Source: Eurosta solidaginis
Lineage: Eukaryota; Arthropoda; Insecta; Diptera; Tephritidae
Direction: 5' to 3'
Assembly: GCF_040869045.1 (NCBI RefSeq)
Contig: NC_090319.1
Location: 231,873,832-231,937,831 of the forward strand
Length of the DNA stretch: 64,000 bases
The notes under the pieces were generated by a model. It had not been told where the DNA came from and did no database searches. It saw only the letters and a program-made list of their open reading frames with translations. A program made the translations under genes and the position numbers. Positions 11,459 to 23,200 of the stretch are shown here, in pieces (positions within the stretch are counted from its first letter, which is position 1; every line of letters starts with the position of its first letter).

Positions 11459-11885
11459 TCACATACTAGGGCGACACAAAATATTTATGTTTTGGACCGT
11501 GGGCATAAACATGAATCGTTTTCTTTTTTTTGAAAAAGCTGGCAACATATCATTCGATCGTGCCCATTGATATTTAAACGGCGTAAACGCACCTTTAATT
11601 CGATTACATCGCAGTCCACAATACAAAAAAAAAATCGTTATTATATGCTGCAATAGGCATCGCAAAAGTGTGACAACTGCCGGCGCGGCCGACGCCGCAG
11701 TTGGAGCACCCCATTGCGATGCCGGTACATATCGAAGAAAACGACACATAAAAACCAATCTGCTCCATCTCCTGGATCTCCACCACCAGCCACCTGAAAA
11801 TAAAAGAAAGTTAATCAATAACATAAAAAGGAAATACATGTATTAGTAATAAAATTAGTTTAACAATTTACAATATATTACTTAC
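11459..11885 (-). other. Possible spliced ORF in R1-A, minus strand (unassigned)
   Basis: On the minus strand a 92-bp candidate intron (11794-11885) has GTAAGT at its 5' end and TTTATTTTCAG at its 3' end. The flanking sequence stays open in one frame and reads from an ATG through a Trp/Arg-rich run into an Ala/Pro-rich region. R1-B has the same intron at 25053-25144. A separate segment upstream of another GTAAGT (5336-5502 in A, 24543-24709 in B) is also open. No family is recognised. It could be part of a host gene carried by R1 or chance; BEL-B interrupts it in copy A. Confidence 0.25.
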
Positions 11886-12832
11886 CCGTTTTGCTCCAGC
11901 CACGCATAAAAATGAAAGGAATGAAGAAACGGCAAAGTTAGTTACCGTTTACTTCAATTCAGTTGAAAATTCCTTTCTCTGCACGAAACGAATGTTCATT
12001 TTTTTTGTACTTCGTCGTTGGCATAATTATGTATGTATTTTTGTATACGTTGTCTCTCACATGAAGTAGTCTTGCACAAAATGTGCAAGCAGGTACCGAA
12101 AACCCGCAAAACAAAAAATCGGGATCGGCCCCCTTTTTGACCCATATGGGCGCCCCGGACAGTTCCATTACATATGTACACGCAACAACACCAGCAAGGA
12201 TCAATTTGGTTGTTTTTTCTGGGTTCGTGGTCATGGGCTCGTCTTTTTCGCTGGGGCAGGAATTATTGTTTTTCAACAACAAACATCATGAACACTCCTG
12301 ATTTAAGGCTTCGGCACAAAAGAAAATAATCGGACTCCCGATATGAAAAAGTCCCGAAATGAGATAAAATCAACTTTTTCTACAGCACTAGTTCAACCAC
12401 AAAATACATAAGATATATATAAATATTCACTCCAAAACCCCAAAATACCAGCTATCAGCTGACCAATAAATACACGACAGGGTTGCATGTAACATTTAGC
12501 ATAATGGTACATGCAGACAGAACCCGCCGTGGAGAGCGCCTCGCCAATCTGCAAATTCATGTCAGGTGATGGTAAATAACGCATCTCTGCTTGGTAAAAA
12601 TTGTATTTAATATCCCGGGTTATATCATTCACTTCGTATAAGCACATGCAGTTGGCGGACTTTCGAATTTATTTACGATTTTCGCTATTCGTCACGAGCT
12701 GTCGCACACAATGAAATGCATAATTTCGTCGGGCTATACGCTCCGTTTAAACTCGCTTTATTTATTTATTTTAATATACAATGAAATATCTACTAATTAA
12801 CTTAAATACGCAATGATTTGGGGGATTGGCTT

Positions 12833-12990
12833 GGAATCACGTCCATTCCAGCGTCCTACGCTTAACACCAAAACAAGTAATTTTGCGCGGGTGGCTTGGA
12901 ATCACGTCCGTTCCAACCTCCCACTCACCGCAATCTTACTGGTTTTGTTAAATATGCATAAGCTGCTCGAAATCACGTCCATTCCGAAAG
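12833..12990. repeat. Threefold motif GGAATCACGTCCATTCCA at about 66-70 bp spacing
   Basis: Three near-identical motifs occur at about 12833, 12899 and 12968 (GGAATCACGTCCATTCC, GGAATCACGTCCGTTCC, GAAATCACGTCCATTCC). The same trio occurs in R1-B at about 27513-27670 and R1-C at about 35792-35950. They look like a short internal tandem repeat or repeated binding site. No regulator is identified. Confidence 0.5.
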
Positions 12991-13237
12991 CACTAATAAT
13001 CATCACCCAACCAACCTCACGGCCACTTGCCCTAGCACCTCCATAAGGTGCCACACCTCCCCCCAAAAAAAAGGAGAAAACAAAATTTTGGGAGTCTGGA
13101 ACGGAGACCTCGGCCTCTTCGTCCAGCACTCTTACTTTATGGATTCTATATATTATAAGAATTATGTATAATCCAATGGCTAGAAATATTCACGTATACT
13201 TTACCATAAATGTTCCTTTCATCCCAGCTTAGGTGGC

Positions 13238-13416
13238 ATGCTGCGCAAGTCGGTCAGGACTCCCGGCCACCCGCGACGCAGGCGAAATACGCGATCTAGG
13301 TTAAGTTTAGTTTTAATGCAAATGTTTTTTCTCGTTCCTCTTCAGCGGTCGGATATCGGTGGGGGTAAAAACGATGTTGCGTATCGCAAGGGGGCGGCAT
13401 GTTTAGGCAGGATGCC
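13238..13416 (+). other. Possible spliced His-rich ORF in R1-A, 5' part, cut by BEL-C
   Basis: An ATG at 13238 opens an Arg-rich stretch (MLRKSVRTPGHPRRRR). A candidate 46-bp intron (13300-13345) follows, running from AGGTTAAGT to CTCGTTCCTCTTCAG. The downstream part would continue into RMPNFSASDCDP, but BEL-C has inserted at that methionine codon (TSD ATGCC). The remainder is at 19682-19896. A one-base deletion in a G run (about 13390) shifts the frame here. See the better copy at 36193-36599. Confidence 0.3.
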
Positions 13417-13796
13417 TGTTATTGCTACCGCAATATAATTTACAATTTTACTTCATGCTAATGGGGTGCACCCTAATTTATCTTTATACAAATGCAACTT
13501 TGGATCATTTATATTTCTTACATATGTATACATATTCATGAATTCTCACTTAAATATTCGAATCCTCTCATTTGCTCATATTATAGCGCACATTTGTACG
13601 TGTATATATCCCCATTTGCCTGTAAATATATTCCGTTAGAGTTAAACTGAATTGATTCGAAGAACTGTGCAAATTATAACATTCACAAATTGACACCGCC
13701 GAGAAAACATCAAATTTTAATATTGTCAAATAAATCCATTAATAGCAAGTAATACTTATTTCCTTTGAGTTTCATTTGCTAGGATTAGTCGCTACA
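13417..13796 (+). repeat. BEL-C 5' LTR
   Basis: It runs TGTTATTGCTACCGC ... GATTAGTCGCTACA, 380 bp. It differs from the 3' copy at about three sites (CATATTCATG/CATATTTATG, CGAAGAAC/CGAAAAAC, CACAAATTG/CACATATTG). Confidence 0.93.
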
Positions 13797-13833
13797 TTTG
13801 TTTAAAATTTGTTTTCTCGGTGTCATTTACAAA

Positions 13834-14310
13834 ATGCCGCTTACAAGAAACGCAAAGAAGCTAACAGGAAGCTCAGAATCCATAAGTGAACACTCGGACG
13901 CGGAAGAACAACAGGGACAAGGTAAGGATGAAGCACAACAAGAAGCTGCAGGTGGAAGTCATCCAATAGCGCTTCCTGCTGATCAAATAGCGTTATTGGT
14001 GTCCAGCATTAAATCGCTTCGTGAATGTGTCGAGGAGTTGCGAATTGACGCCACCCGTAGTAAGAATGTGGTCGGAGACAGCTCTGCCAACGCTGTTCGG
14101 TCCGACAATGCTCAGCCACCGCTACAAACGTCACCGCAAACGCAATCGTCAGCAGAGAAGCTACCCCGCATGTTGTTCAGCAGCCAGCACCGACACAGCA
14201 GCCACTATCGTCAACGTTCTAAACAACACAGCAATCTTCGTCGTCAATCCATATGCCAACTTATTCGACGTCACTATTCCATCAGCCGCTGCCGTCATCA
14301 ACGTATTTAA
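13834..14310 (+). pseudogene. BEL-C gag N-terminus
   Basis: The likely start is the ATG at 13834 (MPLTRNAKKLTGSSES), 38 bp after the LTR. A methionine at 13798 would begin inside the primer-binding region and is less likely. The first 100 residues are acidic and Gln-rich with a helical stretch (QIALLVSSIKSLRECVEELR). The frame drifts into an Arg/Ser/His-rich shadow after about 14160, while gag coding resumes in the frame starting near 14253. A frameshift in a Ser/Gln/Pro-rich linker is therefore inferred. Confidence 0.75.
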
Positions 14311-15956
14311 CATCGCAGAGACATCTGCCTTCGTCATCAATACATATACCACCACAAATACAACAGCCTTTGTCATCTACATATTTGCCAACACGAATGC
14401 TGCCAACGCAAACATTCAATACAGATACGTTAACATTTATGGGCAATTCTGCCGCCAAGCTTTTTCCGTTGCCAAATTTTGATGGTAATCCGGAAGACTG
14501 GCCACTTTTCTTAGCCAATTATAATGACACAACCATGGAGTTTCAATATAGTAACAGACAAAATCTGATGCGCCTTCACAAAGCCTTGCAAGGCGCCGCG
14601 AAACGAGCAGTTACGTCGCTGCTAATATATCCCGAAGATGTGCAAAAGGTTATTCAAGAACTTGAGTTTAACTTTGGCCGCCCTGAGTTATTAATAAAAG
14701 CCCAATTACAGAGGGTACAGAGGTTTACATCTATAGATGAGAGTCGGTTAGATCAGATTTTAGATTTTTCTAACCGCACCAGAAGTATGGTTGCATTTTT
14801 TAAGACGGCAAGATGTGCTCATCATCTAATGAATCCTACATTGCTTGAGTGTTTAGTTGCGAAATTGCCTCCATCGAAGCAATACGAGTGGAGTCAGCGC
14901 GCGGCAGGTATTACCCCCTTTCCTACCGTAGAAAATTTTGCGGAATGGCTTAGTGAAATTTCCAAATTCGTGTAATTGTTGCCAGGTGTGTCGGATGTAT
15001 CGCTCCGCTCCATCCAAGCCAACGTTATGCAGGCAGCGTCGACTACGCAGTCAAAGAGCGTTATTCGTTCTAGTGCAAATAATGCACGTCGTGTATTGCA
15101 TAACAAAGAAGTGCAGCCGGAAACGAAGGGTGTATGTTTAAAATGTAGTCAGCCTCATAAAATAGGTGAATGTAAACAATTTCTTTCGCTTGATCTCCCA
15201 ACAAAGTGGAGCTTTGTCAAAAATAATCATTTGCGTTTTGTTTGCTTGCGCAAAGGTCATAGTTTAGGCAATTGCCGCCAACGTAAAGAATGTACGGTTG
15301 ATGGTTGTAAGCGCATGCATCACACGTCGCTACATCAAAGTGCATCCGAATCCGCTTCCGTGGCCACCGAAGAGGTAGAACGTGTTTTAAACTGTTCCTC
15401 TGATGGGCAGTCGACACTTTTTAAAATCGTGCCCATCACATTATACGGTCCAAACGGAAAGTTGTCTGCATACGCAATGTTCGACGAAGGGTTGTCAATC
15501 ACGTTATTAGAAGAAAATATTGCCAACCAATTAGGTCTTCGTGGTAGGACCATGCCACTTACATTGCAGTGGTATGGCGAAAGTCAAGTCAAAGAACAGT
15601 CCAGAGAAGTATCGGTTGCCATTAAGGGTAGTACAATAGAGTTTTATCTTAAAAAAGTACATACAGTCAAGTCACTGAATTTGCCAAATCAAACTTTTGA
15701 TAAACAACAATTTGCACATTTGCAGTCTTTGCCAATAAAAAGTTATACAAACGTTAAGCCGGTATTGTTGTTAGGTCTGGACAATAGTTACCTTGGTATA
15801 GGTGACAGCACGGTAGAGGCAGGTCCGAAGCAACCAATTGCTACAGCCACGCGATTGGGTGGGTGGTGTATGGACCCCGCCAACATAAGCAAGTTTCGAA
15901 ACCAAGAGTGTTGCACGTTCGTCAGTCACAGTCATTACAAGAGTTGCATAGGTTAG
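14253..15956 (+). pseudogene. BEL-C gag, zinc knuckles and protease (one in-frame stop)
   Basis: This frame holds the capsid-like DUF1759 region (FPLPNFDGNPEDWPLFL at about 14463-14515, then PSKQYEWSQRAAG at about 14870-14910). A single TAA follows at 14973-14975. In the same frame come the knuckle domain (CLKCSQPHKIGEC, CLRKGHSLGNC, HHTSLH at about 15135-15340) and a DUF1758-type aspartic protease whose active-site loop reads AMFDEGLSITLL at about 15475-15510. The frame is lost after VLLLGLDNSYLG and GGWCMDPA (about 15880). The next coding piece overlaps from 15863. Apart from the stop and the frameshift, the domains are intact. Confidence 0.87.
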
Positions 15957-16870
15957 TGCAAGAGCACTATTCGGCAGAGAACTTTGGGGTACGTAGTACG
16001 AACGTCGTGATGGAGTCAGATGATGACCGTAGAGCAAGGGCCATTTTACAACACACCGCTAAAGAAATTGGTAAAAAATACGAAGTAGGTTTGTTATGGC
16101 GAAGTGATACAACAATACTACCGCCTAGTTATGATATGGCTTGTCATCGTTTAAAAAATCTGGAGACACGAATGCTCAAGGATGTTAGTTTTGCTGAGAG
16201 ATATAAAAATGAGATAGACGCGTATATAAGTAAAGGTTACGCCCGGCCATTGCGACAGGAAGAAAGGTTAAAGTCAAGACCTACTACCTGGTATTTGCCG
16301 CATTTTGGGGTGGTTAATCCCCATAAACCAAACAAATTACGTATTGTTTTCGACGCCGCGGCCGCCACCTCCAATGTTTCCTTAAATTCAGTTTTGTTAA
16401 AAGGTCCTGACCATGCGAAACCACTCATTGCCATTATTCACAAATTCCGACAGGGTGTCGTGCCAGTTACAGCCGACATTCAAGAGATGTTTTCGCAGGT
16501 GAAAATAAGAGATGACGATCAAAGTTCGCAGCGATTTTTGTGGCGGAACGGTGATCCGACAAAGCCGATTCAGGCATATGTAATGTCGTCAATGATTTTC
16601 GGAGCAATTTGTTCTCCATGCTGTGCCGAATTTGTTAAAAATACAAACGCTGCCAGGTTTAAGTCAACCATGCCACAGGGTTCCGCAGCCGTAATCCACA
16701 ATATGTACGTCGATGATTTAGTAATCAGCTTTAACGATCCCACTGAAGCCGAGAAAGTCGTTAAAGAAGCCATTGTCATAAGTTTAGCCGCTGGTTTCAA
16801 ATTACGAAACTTTTTGTCAAACGATAAGGCACTTCAAAGTATACTATGTGGTGACATAGGACGACGATGA
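15863..16870 (+). pseudogene. BEL-C reverse transcriptase
   Basis: This segment copies element RNA into DNA in the intact family. It contains WYLPHFGVVNPHKPNKLRI at about 16290-16345, FDAAAATSNVSLNSVLLKGP at about 16350-16410, TADIQEMFSQVKI at about 16470-16510, FLWRNGD, and the catalytic palm YVDDLVISF at about 16705-16732. The YVDD box is canonical, unlike BEL-B. A small frameshift at 16860-16870 separates it from the next segment. Confidence 0.9.
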
Positions 16871-19281
16871 CGTTCGTGAACATGGAGCACGAGCCTACTG
16901 TAGATAAGGTCTTGGGTATGTTTTGGAACACACTCAATGATTCTTTCGAATTCCACATCAAATTTCATAAAATTGCTCGAGATGTGTTGAGCGGTAACCG
17001 TCCACCAACAAAGCGTAAACTGTTAGGTATCGTAATGGCAATTTACGATATATTTGGACTTTTAGCCAATGTTACCATCTACATGAAGCTGCTTCTACAA
17101 TCACTCTGGAAATGTCAAACGCAGTGGGACGATCCACTACCACAACAGCTCAATCACCAATGGATATCATGGTGGGAAAGTTTTCAAAATGTGTCGTCAT
17201 TTTCCGTACCAAGGTGCTACTCACCCGTACTAATGTCAGCTGATAAAATTCAGCTGCACGTGTTCGTCGACGCTAGCTCAAGTGCATATGCAGCCGTTGC
17301 CTATTTGCGTATGTGCAAAGATAGTACCCTTGATGTCGCCTTTGTTGCAGCTAAAGCACGATGCGCTCCGCTGAAAGGTATGACGGTACCTCGTCTAGAG
17401 CTTCAGGCAGCTGTCTTAGGATGCCGTTTGTCAAAATCCGTACAAGATTGCCATGAATTTAACATTGATAAAATCGTCTATTGGAGTGACTCTAAAACAG
17501 TGCTGTTGTGGATCAGGTCAACCACACGGGAGTATAAACAATTTGTCGCATGCAGAGTAGCTGAAATTCTTGCTTTAAGAGAACCGTGTCAGTGGAGGTG
17601 GGTAACAACATCGCTAAATGTGGCTGACGATGCCACACGAGGCAAACCTGTGTCAGAAATTAATCCAAACGGTAGATGGATAAAGGGACCAGAATTTTTA
17701 CGATCCGGAGAGGAAGAATGGCCGCCAGAACCCGCTGATTTCACATCCGATAAATGCGCCAACGAAGAGAAAAAGAACATTATGTTGCTCGTGTTGCCAA
17801 AAGATGAGTATATCTTGAATTTAAATAAATTTTCATCTTTTTTTAAGGTACTAAGAGTCATGGGTTGGGTACTGAGATTTATACACAACGTCAAAAGTTT
17901 TCAACGACGTACAGGGGAACTGAAACCTTTCGAAATTGCTGAATCAGAAAATGCCATATGTCATCGTATCCAGGAGGAAGAATTCGCTGCCGAACTTCTC
18001 CAATTGCAATCCAAACAAAGAGTCGATAAGACCAGTCACATTTACGGGCTAACTCCATTTCTTGATGCCGATGGGTTAATAAAGGTCAACGGTCGTATCG
18101 ATGCAGCATTTTGTCTACCAGTATCAGCTCGTCGTCCAGTTATATTGCCGCGAAATCACTATTTCACTCGCTTGATCGTTGATCATTTCCATAAAATGTT
18201 TTACCACCAAAACGACAACTTAACCATAAACGAAGTCAGGCAAAAGTACTGGGCACCGCACATCCGCTCGGTATTGAAGTCCGTAAAAAGATCATCTCCA
18301 ACGTGCAAAATGAATGCCGCAAAGCCTAATACGCCAATGATGGTACAATTGCCAATCGACCGTTTAACGCCATATACTCGCCCTTTTAGTTACACAGGGG
18401 TCGACTATTGTGGTCCATTCCAAATAGCCATTGGTCGACGACGTGAAAAACGTTGGGTCGCTCTATTCACTTGTCTCACCGTACGAGCTATACATCTGGA
18501 GGTGGCAGAAGATTTGTCTACCGATTCATTTCTGATATGTTTACGAAACTTTGTCAACAGAAGGGGAACGCCAATCCGAATTAGAAGTGACAACGGTACT
18601 AATTTTGTTGGCGCCCAGAAAATCCTGCAGTCCGGGAACAGCCTATTTGATTTCAACAGGATCGAACAAGAGTGTACGAAGCGTGGCATTGAATGGGTAT
18701 TTAATTGTCCTGCCAATCCATCAGCTGGCGGGTGCTGGGAAAGGTTAGTACGTTGCGTAAAACGTCTGCTCTACCACGTCCTAAAAGAAGTGTCACCACG
18801 TTTGGAAACCTTTAGAAGTACGCTCATCGAAGCGGAAAACATATTAAATAGTCGCCCTCTTACGGATGTTCCCGTATCTCCGAATGACCCGGAGCCGTTA
18901 ACCCCAAACCACTTCCTATTGGGTAGCCTTAATTCTACTCAAACGCCGAATGTCGAGGAAGAACATATATGTCTACGAAAACAATACAGAATATCGCAAG
19001 CTTTAAAAGACAAATTATGGAAGAAATGGGTAAGAGAATATTTGCCATCATTACTACGCCGACCCAAATGGAGAGAGAAGGTGGAACCTTTAAAGTCAGG
19101 CCAGGTTGTCATCGTTTGCGATTCTAGTCTACCCCGTAGCCAATGGATAAAAGGTATAATAAAAGACGTAGTCACTGCTAAAGACGGCCAAGTTAGAACC
19201 GCATTAGTACAAACCAGCCAGTGCGTATTACGACGACCAGCCAATAAGCTAGCCGCATTTGATGTTTGTGAATCCTCTTAG
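16867..19281 (+). CDS. BEL-C RT thumb, RNase H and integrase
   Basis: An uninterrupted 804-codon frame. It starts with the RT thumb (VDKVLGMFWNTLNDSFEF). RNase H follows (LHVFVDASSSAYAAVAYL at about 17250-17305, PRLELQAAVLGCRL, YWSDSKTVLLWI). The integrase has the core motifs YTGVDYCGPF at about 18390, CLTVRAIHLEV at about 18475, IRSDNGTNFVGAQ at about 18580 and NPSAGGCWERLVRCVK at about 18715-18760. The C-terminal domain includes VVIVCDSSLPRSQWIKGII. In the zinc module the expected CxxC reads SPTC near 18297-18306, so one zinc-binding cysteine appears to have become Ser. The stop at 19279 lies about 20 bp before the LTR. Confidence 0.92.
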   Translation: MTFVNMEHEPTVDKVLGMFWNTLNDSFEFHIKFHKIARDVLSGNRPPTKRKLLGIVMAIYDIFGLLANVTIYMKLLLQSLWKCQTQWDDPLPQQLNHQWISWWESFQNVSSFSVPRCYSPVLMSADKIQLHVFVDASSSAYAAVAYLRMCKDSTLDVAFVAAKARCAPLKGMTVPRLELQAAVLGCRLSKSVQDCHEFNIDKIVYWSDSKTVLLWIRSTTREYKQFVACRVAEILALREPCQWRWVTTSLNVADDATRGKPVSEINPNGRWIKGPEFLRSGEEEWPPEPADFTSDKCANEEKKNIMLLVLPKDEYILNLNKFSSFFKVLRVMGWVLRFIHNVKSFQRRTGELKPFEIAESENAICHRIQEEEFAAELLQLQSKQRVDKTSHIYGLTPFLDADGLIKVNGRIDAAFCLPVSARRPVILPRNHYFTRLIVDHFHKMFYHQNDNLTINEVRQKYWAPHIRSVLKSVKRSSPTCKMNAAKPNTPMMVQLPIDRLTPYTRPFSYTGVDYCGPFQIAIGRRREKRWVALFTCLTVRAIHLEVAEDLSTDSFLICLRNFVNRRGTPIRIRSDNGTNFVGAQKILQSGNSLFDFNRIEQECTKRGIEWVFNCPANPSAGGCWERLVRCVKRLLYHVLKEVSPRLETFRSTLIEAENILNSRPLTDVPVSPNDPEPLTPNHFLLGSLNSTQTPNVEEEHICLRKQYRISQALKDKLWKKWVREYLPSLLRRPKWREKVEPLKSGQVVIVCDSSLPRSQWIKGIIKDVVTAKDGQVRTALVQTSQCVLRRPANKLAAFDVCESS

Positions 19282-19301
19282 TGATTCACCTGGAGGTGGA
19301 A

Positions 19302-19681
19302 TGTTATTGCTACCGCAATATAATTTACAATTTTACTTCATGCTAATGGGGTGCACCCTAATTTATCTTTATACAAATGCAACTTTGGATCATTTATATT
19401 TCTTACATATGTATACATATTTATGAATTCTCACTTAAATATTCGAATCCTCTCATTTGCTCATATTATAGCGCACATTTGTACGTGTATATATCCCCAT
19501 TTGCCTGTAAATATATTCCGTTAGAGTTAAACTGAATTGATTCGAAAAACTGTGCAAATTATAACATTCACATATTGACACCGCCGAGAAAACATCAAAT
19601 TTTAATATTGTCAAATAAATCCATTAATAGCAAGTAATACTTATTTCCTTTGAGTTTCATTTGCTAGGATTAGTCGCTACA
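19302..19681 (+). repeat. BEL-C 3' LTR
   Basis: 380 bp, starts TGTTATTGC, ends GTCGCTACA, preceded by TGGAGGTGGAA and followed by the target duplication ATGCC. Confidence 0.93.
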
Positions 19682-19896
19682 ATGCCTAACTTTTCCGCAT
19701 CTGATTGCGATCCCCCTAATGCAACTCTGCAATTCGATACTCGATACTCGACTTTAACTTATAGCCACCCACACCATCACCGCCATATGCATGTGCATGG
19801 AGGATTTTGCGGGTCAACGGTTGTCGCGTTCGATACAACCGGCCTCTTTGATTTTAGCAGCCAACCAGCTTACATCTGCCGCCAGCGATCTCTACC
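19682..19896 (+). other. R1-A His-rich ORF, 3' part
   Basis: Continuation of the candidate ORF interrupted by BEL-C: it starts MPNFSASDCDPPNATL and includes HPHHHRHMHVHGG and DTTGLFDFSSQ. It ends at the A/B junction at 19896. Confidence 0.3.
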
Positions 19897-20289
19897 ATTA
19901 TTAAACTGAAATATAATATATTAAACTGAAGAATCAAATCAAATTAGCGCGAACAAATAGGTTTTTTTTATTCCTCTTTGTGATTTTCGCATATTTTGAC
20001 ATTTAGAACGGCTGATGTGAGCAGAGATGCCACACTTTAACATTTTGAATAGATACGAAAAGTCAGCTGTTGGACTCGTTATACAAAGGTTACTGAATCG
20101 CACATTCGTTACAGCCAACCAAAAATTTGGCCGATATACATAACGACTTCCATAACGATATAAATTAGTGAATCGCACTACAGATGAACGCTCGTACCTA
20201 ATTGCACATCTGTATATATGTATATGTATGATTGTAAATAATCAAAGTTGTGTATTGCTCGCCAGGCAGCAAAATTTGAATAATTAACA

Positions 20290-23200
20290 AGTAAGAACGG
20301 GACTGTCTTCGGCTGTGCCGAAGACTTCATACCTTTCATGAATGGGGCTGAACAATAATCTTATCCCGTTCGTAATCTCCGAATAATCGGATGTATAAGA
20401 TAAGAAATATATAGTGAACAGATCTGCATTCCTTAACGATTTTTAGGATAAATATAAAATAAAAAATAGGTAGGTAATCTGTGTGAGGATGCAAAGCTTC
20501 ACGTTTTTTGTGGTCTGCATGTAAAAACTATGACTACGAATCACGTATTTCAAAAATATATGACGTAAACGTAACTATTTGATGAAATTTGATGAATTTT
20601 GAAGCTTCTAGCCGTAAAAAAGGGGCAAAAATGAGAGTTTATATCAAGTATATAATATATATACCACCGATCTCTATGATTTTTTCAGACAACAATATAT
20701 GCTATATACGTAAGCATTTTGTGAAATTTGAAGCTTCTAGCTGTTAAAACGGGGCAGAAATTGCGCAAAGTTTCTTATCTGAACAATCGGTTTTATGAGA
20801 TATATACTATATATACAACCGATCTCTATGATTTTTTCAGACAACAATATATGCTATATACTTAAGCATTTGGTGAAATTTGAAGCTTCTAGCTGTTAAA
20901 ATGGGGTAGAAATTGCGAAAAGTTTCTTATCTGAACAATCGGTTGTATGAGATATATACTATATATACAACCGATCTCTATGATTTTTTCAGACAACAAT
21001 ATATGCTATATACGTAAGCAATCGGTGAAATTTGAAGCTTCTAGCTGTTAAAATGGGGCTAAAATTTTCGAAAATATATATATATATACTATATATACCA
21101 CCAAATATATACTATATATACCACCGATCTTTATGATTTTTTCAGACAACAATATATGCTATATACCTAAGCATTCGTTGAAATTTGAAGCCTCTAGCTC
21201 TTAAAATGGGGCAGTAATTACGAAAAGTTCCTTATCTGAACAATCGGTTGTGGGGGATATATACTATATATACGACCGATCTCATCAATTTTTTCAGGCA
21301 ACAATATGTGCAATATACGAAAGTATATGGTGAAGTTTGAAGCTTCAATCTGTTAAATTGGGTAAGATATTACAAAAATCCTCTTTTTCTGAAAAATCGG
21401 TTGTATGGAGGATATATGCTATAGTGGTCCGATCCGGTCGGTTCCGACAAATGTCTAATCGGACACCCAAATACACTCGCTCACCAAAATTTTATCAAGA
21501 TATCTCAAAAATTGAGGGACTAGTTTGCATACAAACAGACAGACGGACAGACGGACATGGCTAAATCAACTCAGCTCTTCAACCTGATTATTTCGGTATA
21601 CTTAATGGTGGGTCTATCTATTTTCCTTTAAGGACTTACAATTTTCGGTTTCGTGACGAAATTAATATACCATTTCATTTTCATGAAAGGTATAAAAATA
21701 GGTAGGTAATCTGTGTGGGGATGCAAAGCTTCACGTTTTTGTGGTCTGCATGTAAAAACTATGACTACCAATCACGTCTTTCAAAAATATATGACGTAAA
21801 CGTAACTATTTGATGAAATTTGATGAATTTTGAAGCTTCTAGCCGTAAAAAAGAGGCAAAAATGACAGTTTATATGAAGTATATAATATATATACCACCG
21901 ATCTCTATGATTTTTTCAGACATAAATATATGCTATACACGTAAGCATTTTGTGAAATTTGAAGCTTCTAGCTGTTAAAACGGGGCAGAAATTGCGCAAA
22001 GTTTCTTATCTGAACAATCGGTTGTATGAGATATATACTATGTATACCACCGATCTCAATGATTTTTTCAGACATCAATATATGCTATACACGTAAGCAT
22101 TTGGTGAAATTTGAAGCTTATAGCTGTTAAAATGAGGCAAAAATCGCAAAAAAAAATATATATACTATATATATATATACTATATATACCATCATATATA
22201 TATTATATATATCACCGATCTCTATGATTTTTTGACACAACAATACATACTATATACGTAAGCAATCGGTGAAATTTGAAGCTTATAGCTGTTAAAATGG
22301 GGTAGAAATTGCGAAAAGTTTCTTATCTGAACAATCGGTTGTATGAGATATATACTATATATACAACCGATCTCTATGATTTTTTCAGGCAACAATGTAT
22401 GCTATATACGTAAGCAATCGGTGAAATTTGAAGCTTATAGCTGTTAAAATGGGGTAGAAATTGCGAAAAGTTTCTTATCTGAACAATCGGTTGTATGAGA
22501 TATATACTACATATACAACCGATCTCTATGATTTTTTTAGACAACAATATATGCTATATACGTAAGCAATCGGTGAAATTTGAAGCTTATAGCTGTTAAA
22601 ATGGGGTAGAAATTGCGAAAAGTTTCTTATCTGAACAATCGGTTGTATGAGATATATACTATATATACAACCGATCTCTATGATTTTTTCAGACAACAAT
22701 ATATGCTATATATGTAAGTATTCTGTGAAATTTGAAGCTTCTAGCTGTTAAAATGGGGCTAAAATTTGCAAAAAAATATATATATATATATATACTATAT
22801 ATATATACTATATATACCACCATATATAAACTATATATACCACCGATCTTTATGATTTTTTCAGACAACAATATATGCTATATACGTAAGCATTCGTTGA
22901 AATTTGAAGCCTCTAGCTCTTAAAATAGGGCAGTAATTACGAAAAGTTCCTTATCTGAACAATCGGTTGTATGGGATATATACTATATATACGACCGATC
23001 TCATCAATTTTTTCAGGCAACAAAACGTGCAATATACGAAAGTATATGGTGAAGTTTGAAGCTTCAATCTGTTAAATTGGGTAAGATATTACAAAAATCC
23101 TCTATTTCTGAAAAATCGGTTGTATGGAGGATATATGCTATAGTGGTCCGATCCGGTCGGTTCCGACAAATGTCTAATCGGACACCCAAATACACCCGCT

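Larger units (their letters stand above)
13417..19681 (+). mobile_element. BEL/Pao retrotransposon, complete, young (BEL-C)
   Basis: This 6.3-kb element is bounded by 380-bp LTRs and an exact 5-bp target duplication ATGCC (13412-13416 and 19682-19686). The empty site is visible in R1-B and R1-C (GGATGCCTAACTTTTCC). The LTRs differ at only three positions that I can see. A purine tract (TGGAGGTGGA) precedes the 3' LTR. The gag-pol region has about four lesions, so it is the least damaged retrotransposon in the window. Confidence 0.95.
3825..19896. repeat. R1 segment, copy A (split by two BEL/Pao insertions)
   Basis: R1 is a segment of about 3.9 kb found twice in direct orientation. Copy A consists of 3825-5502, 11441-13416 and 19687-19896, separated by BEL-B and BEL-C. 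It begins ATTATTAAACTGAAAT and ends CAGCGATCTCTACC. Copy B follows with no spacer, starting at 19897 with the same ATTATTAAACTG sequence. The two copies match closely, differing by scattered substitutions and small indels. R1 itself has no recognisable transposon protein, LTR or TIR. It contains short ORFs flanked by GT and AG splice-like signals on both strands, so it may be a duplicated piece of an ordinary locus. Confidence 0.8.

Noticed and set aside
21337..21564. 75-codon ORF, repeated at 23056-23241
   Set aside because: It ends in the GACGGACAGACGG tract of the mini-me-like repeat; repetition comes from the element, not from coding constraint.
20640..23010. CRISPR-like array
   Set aside because: Units are about 152 bp, contiguous and without unique spacers; the DNA is from an animal genome.
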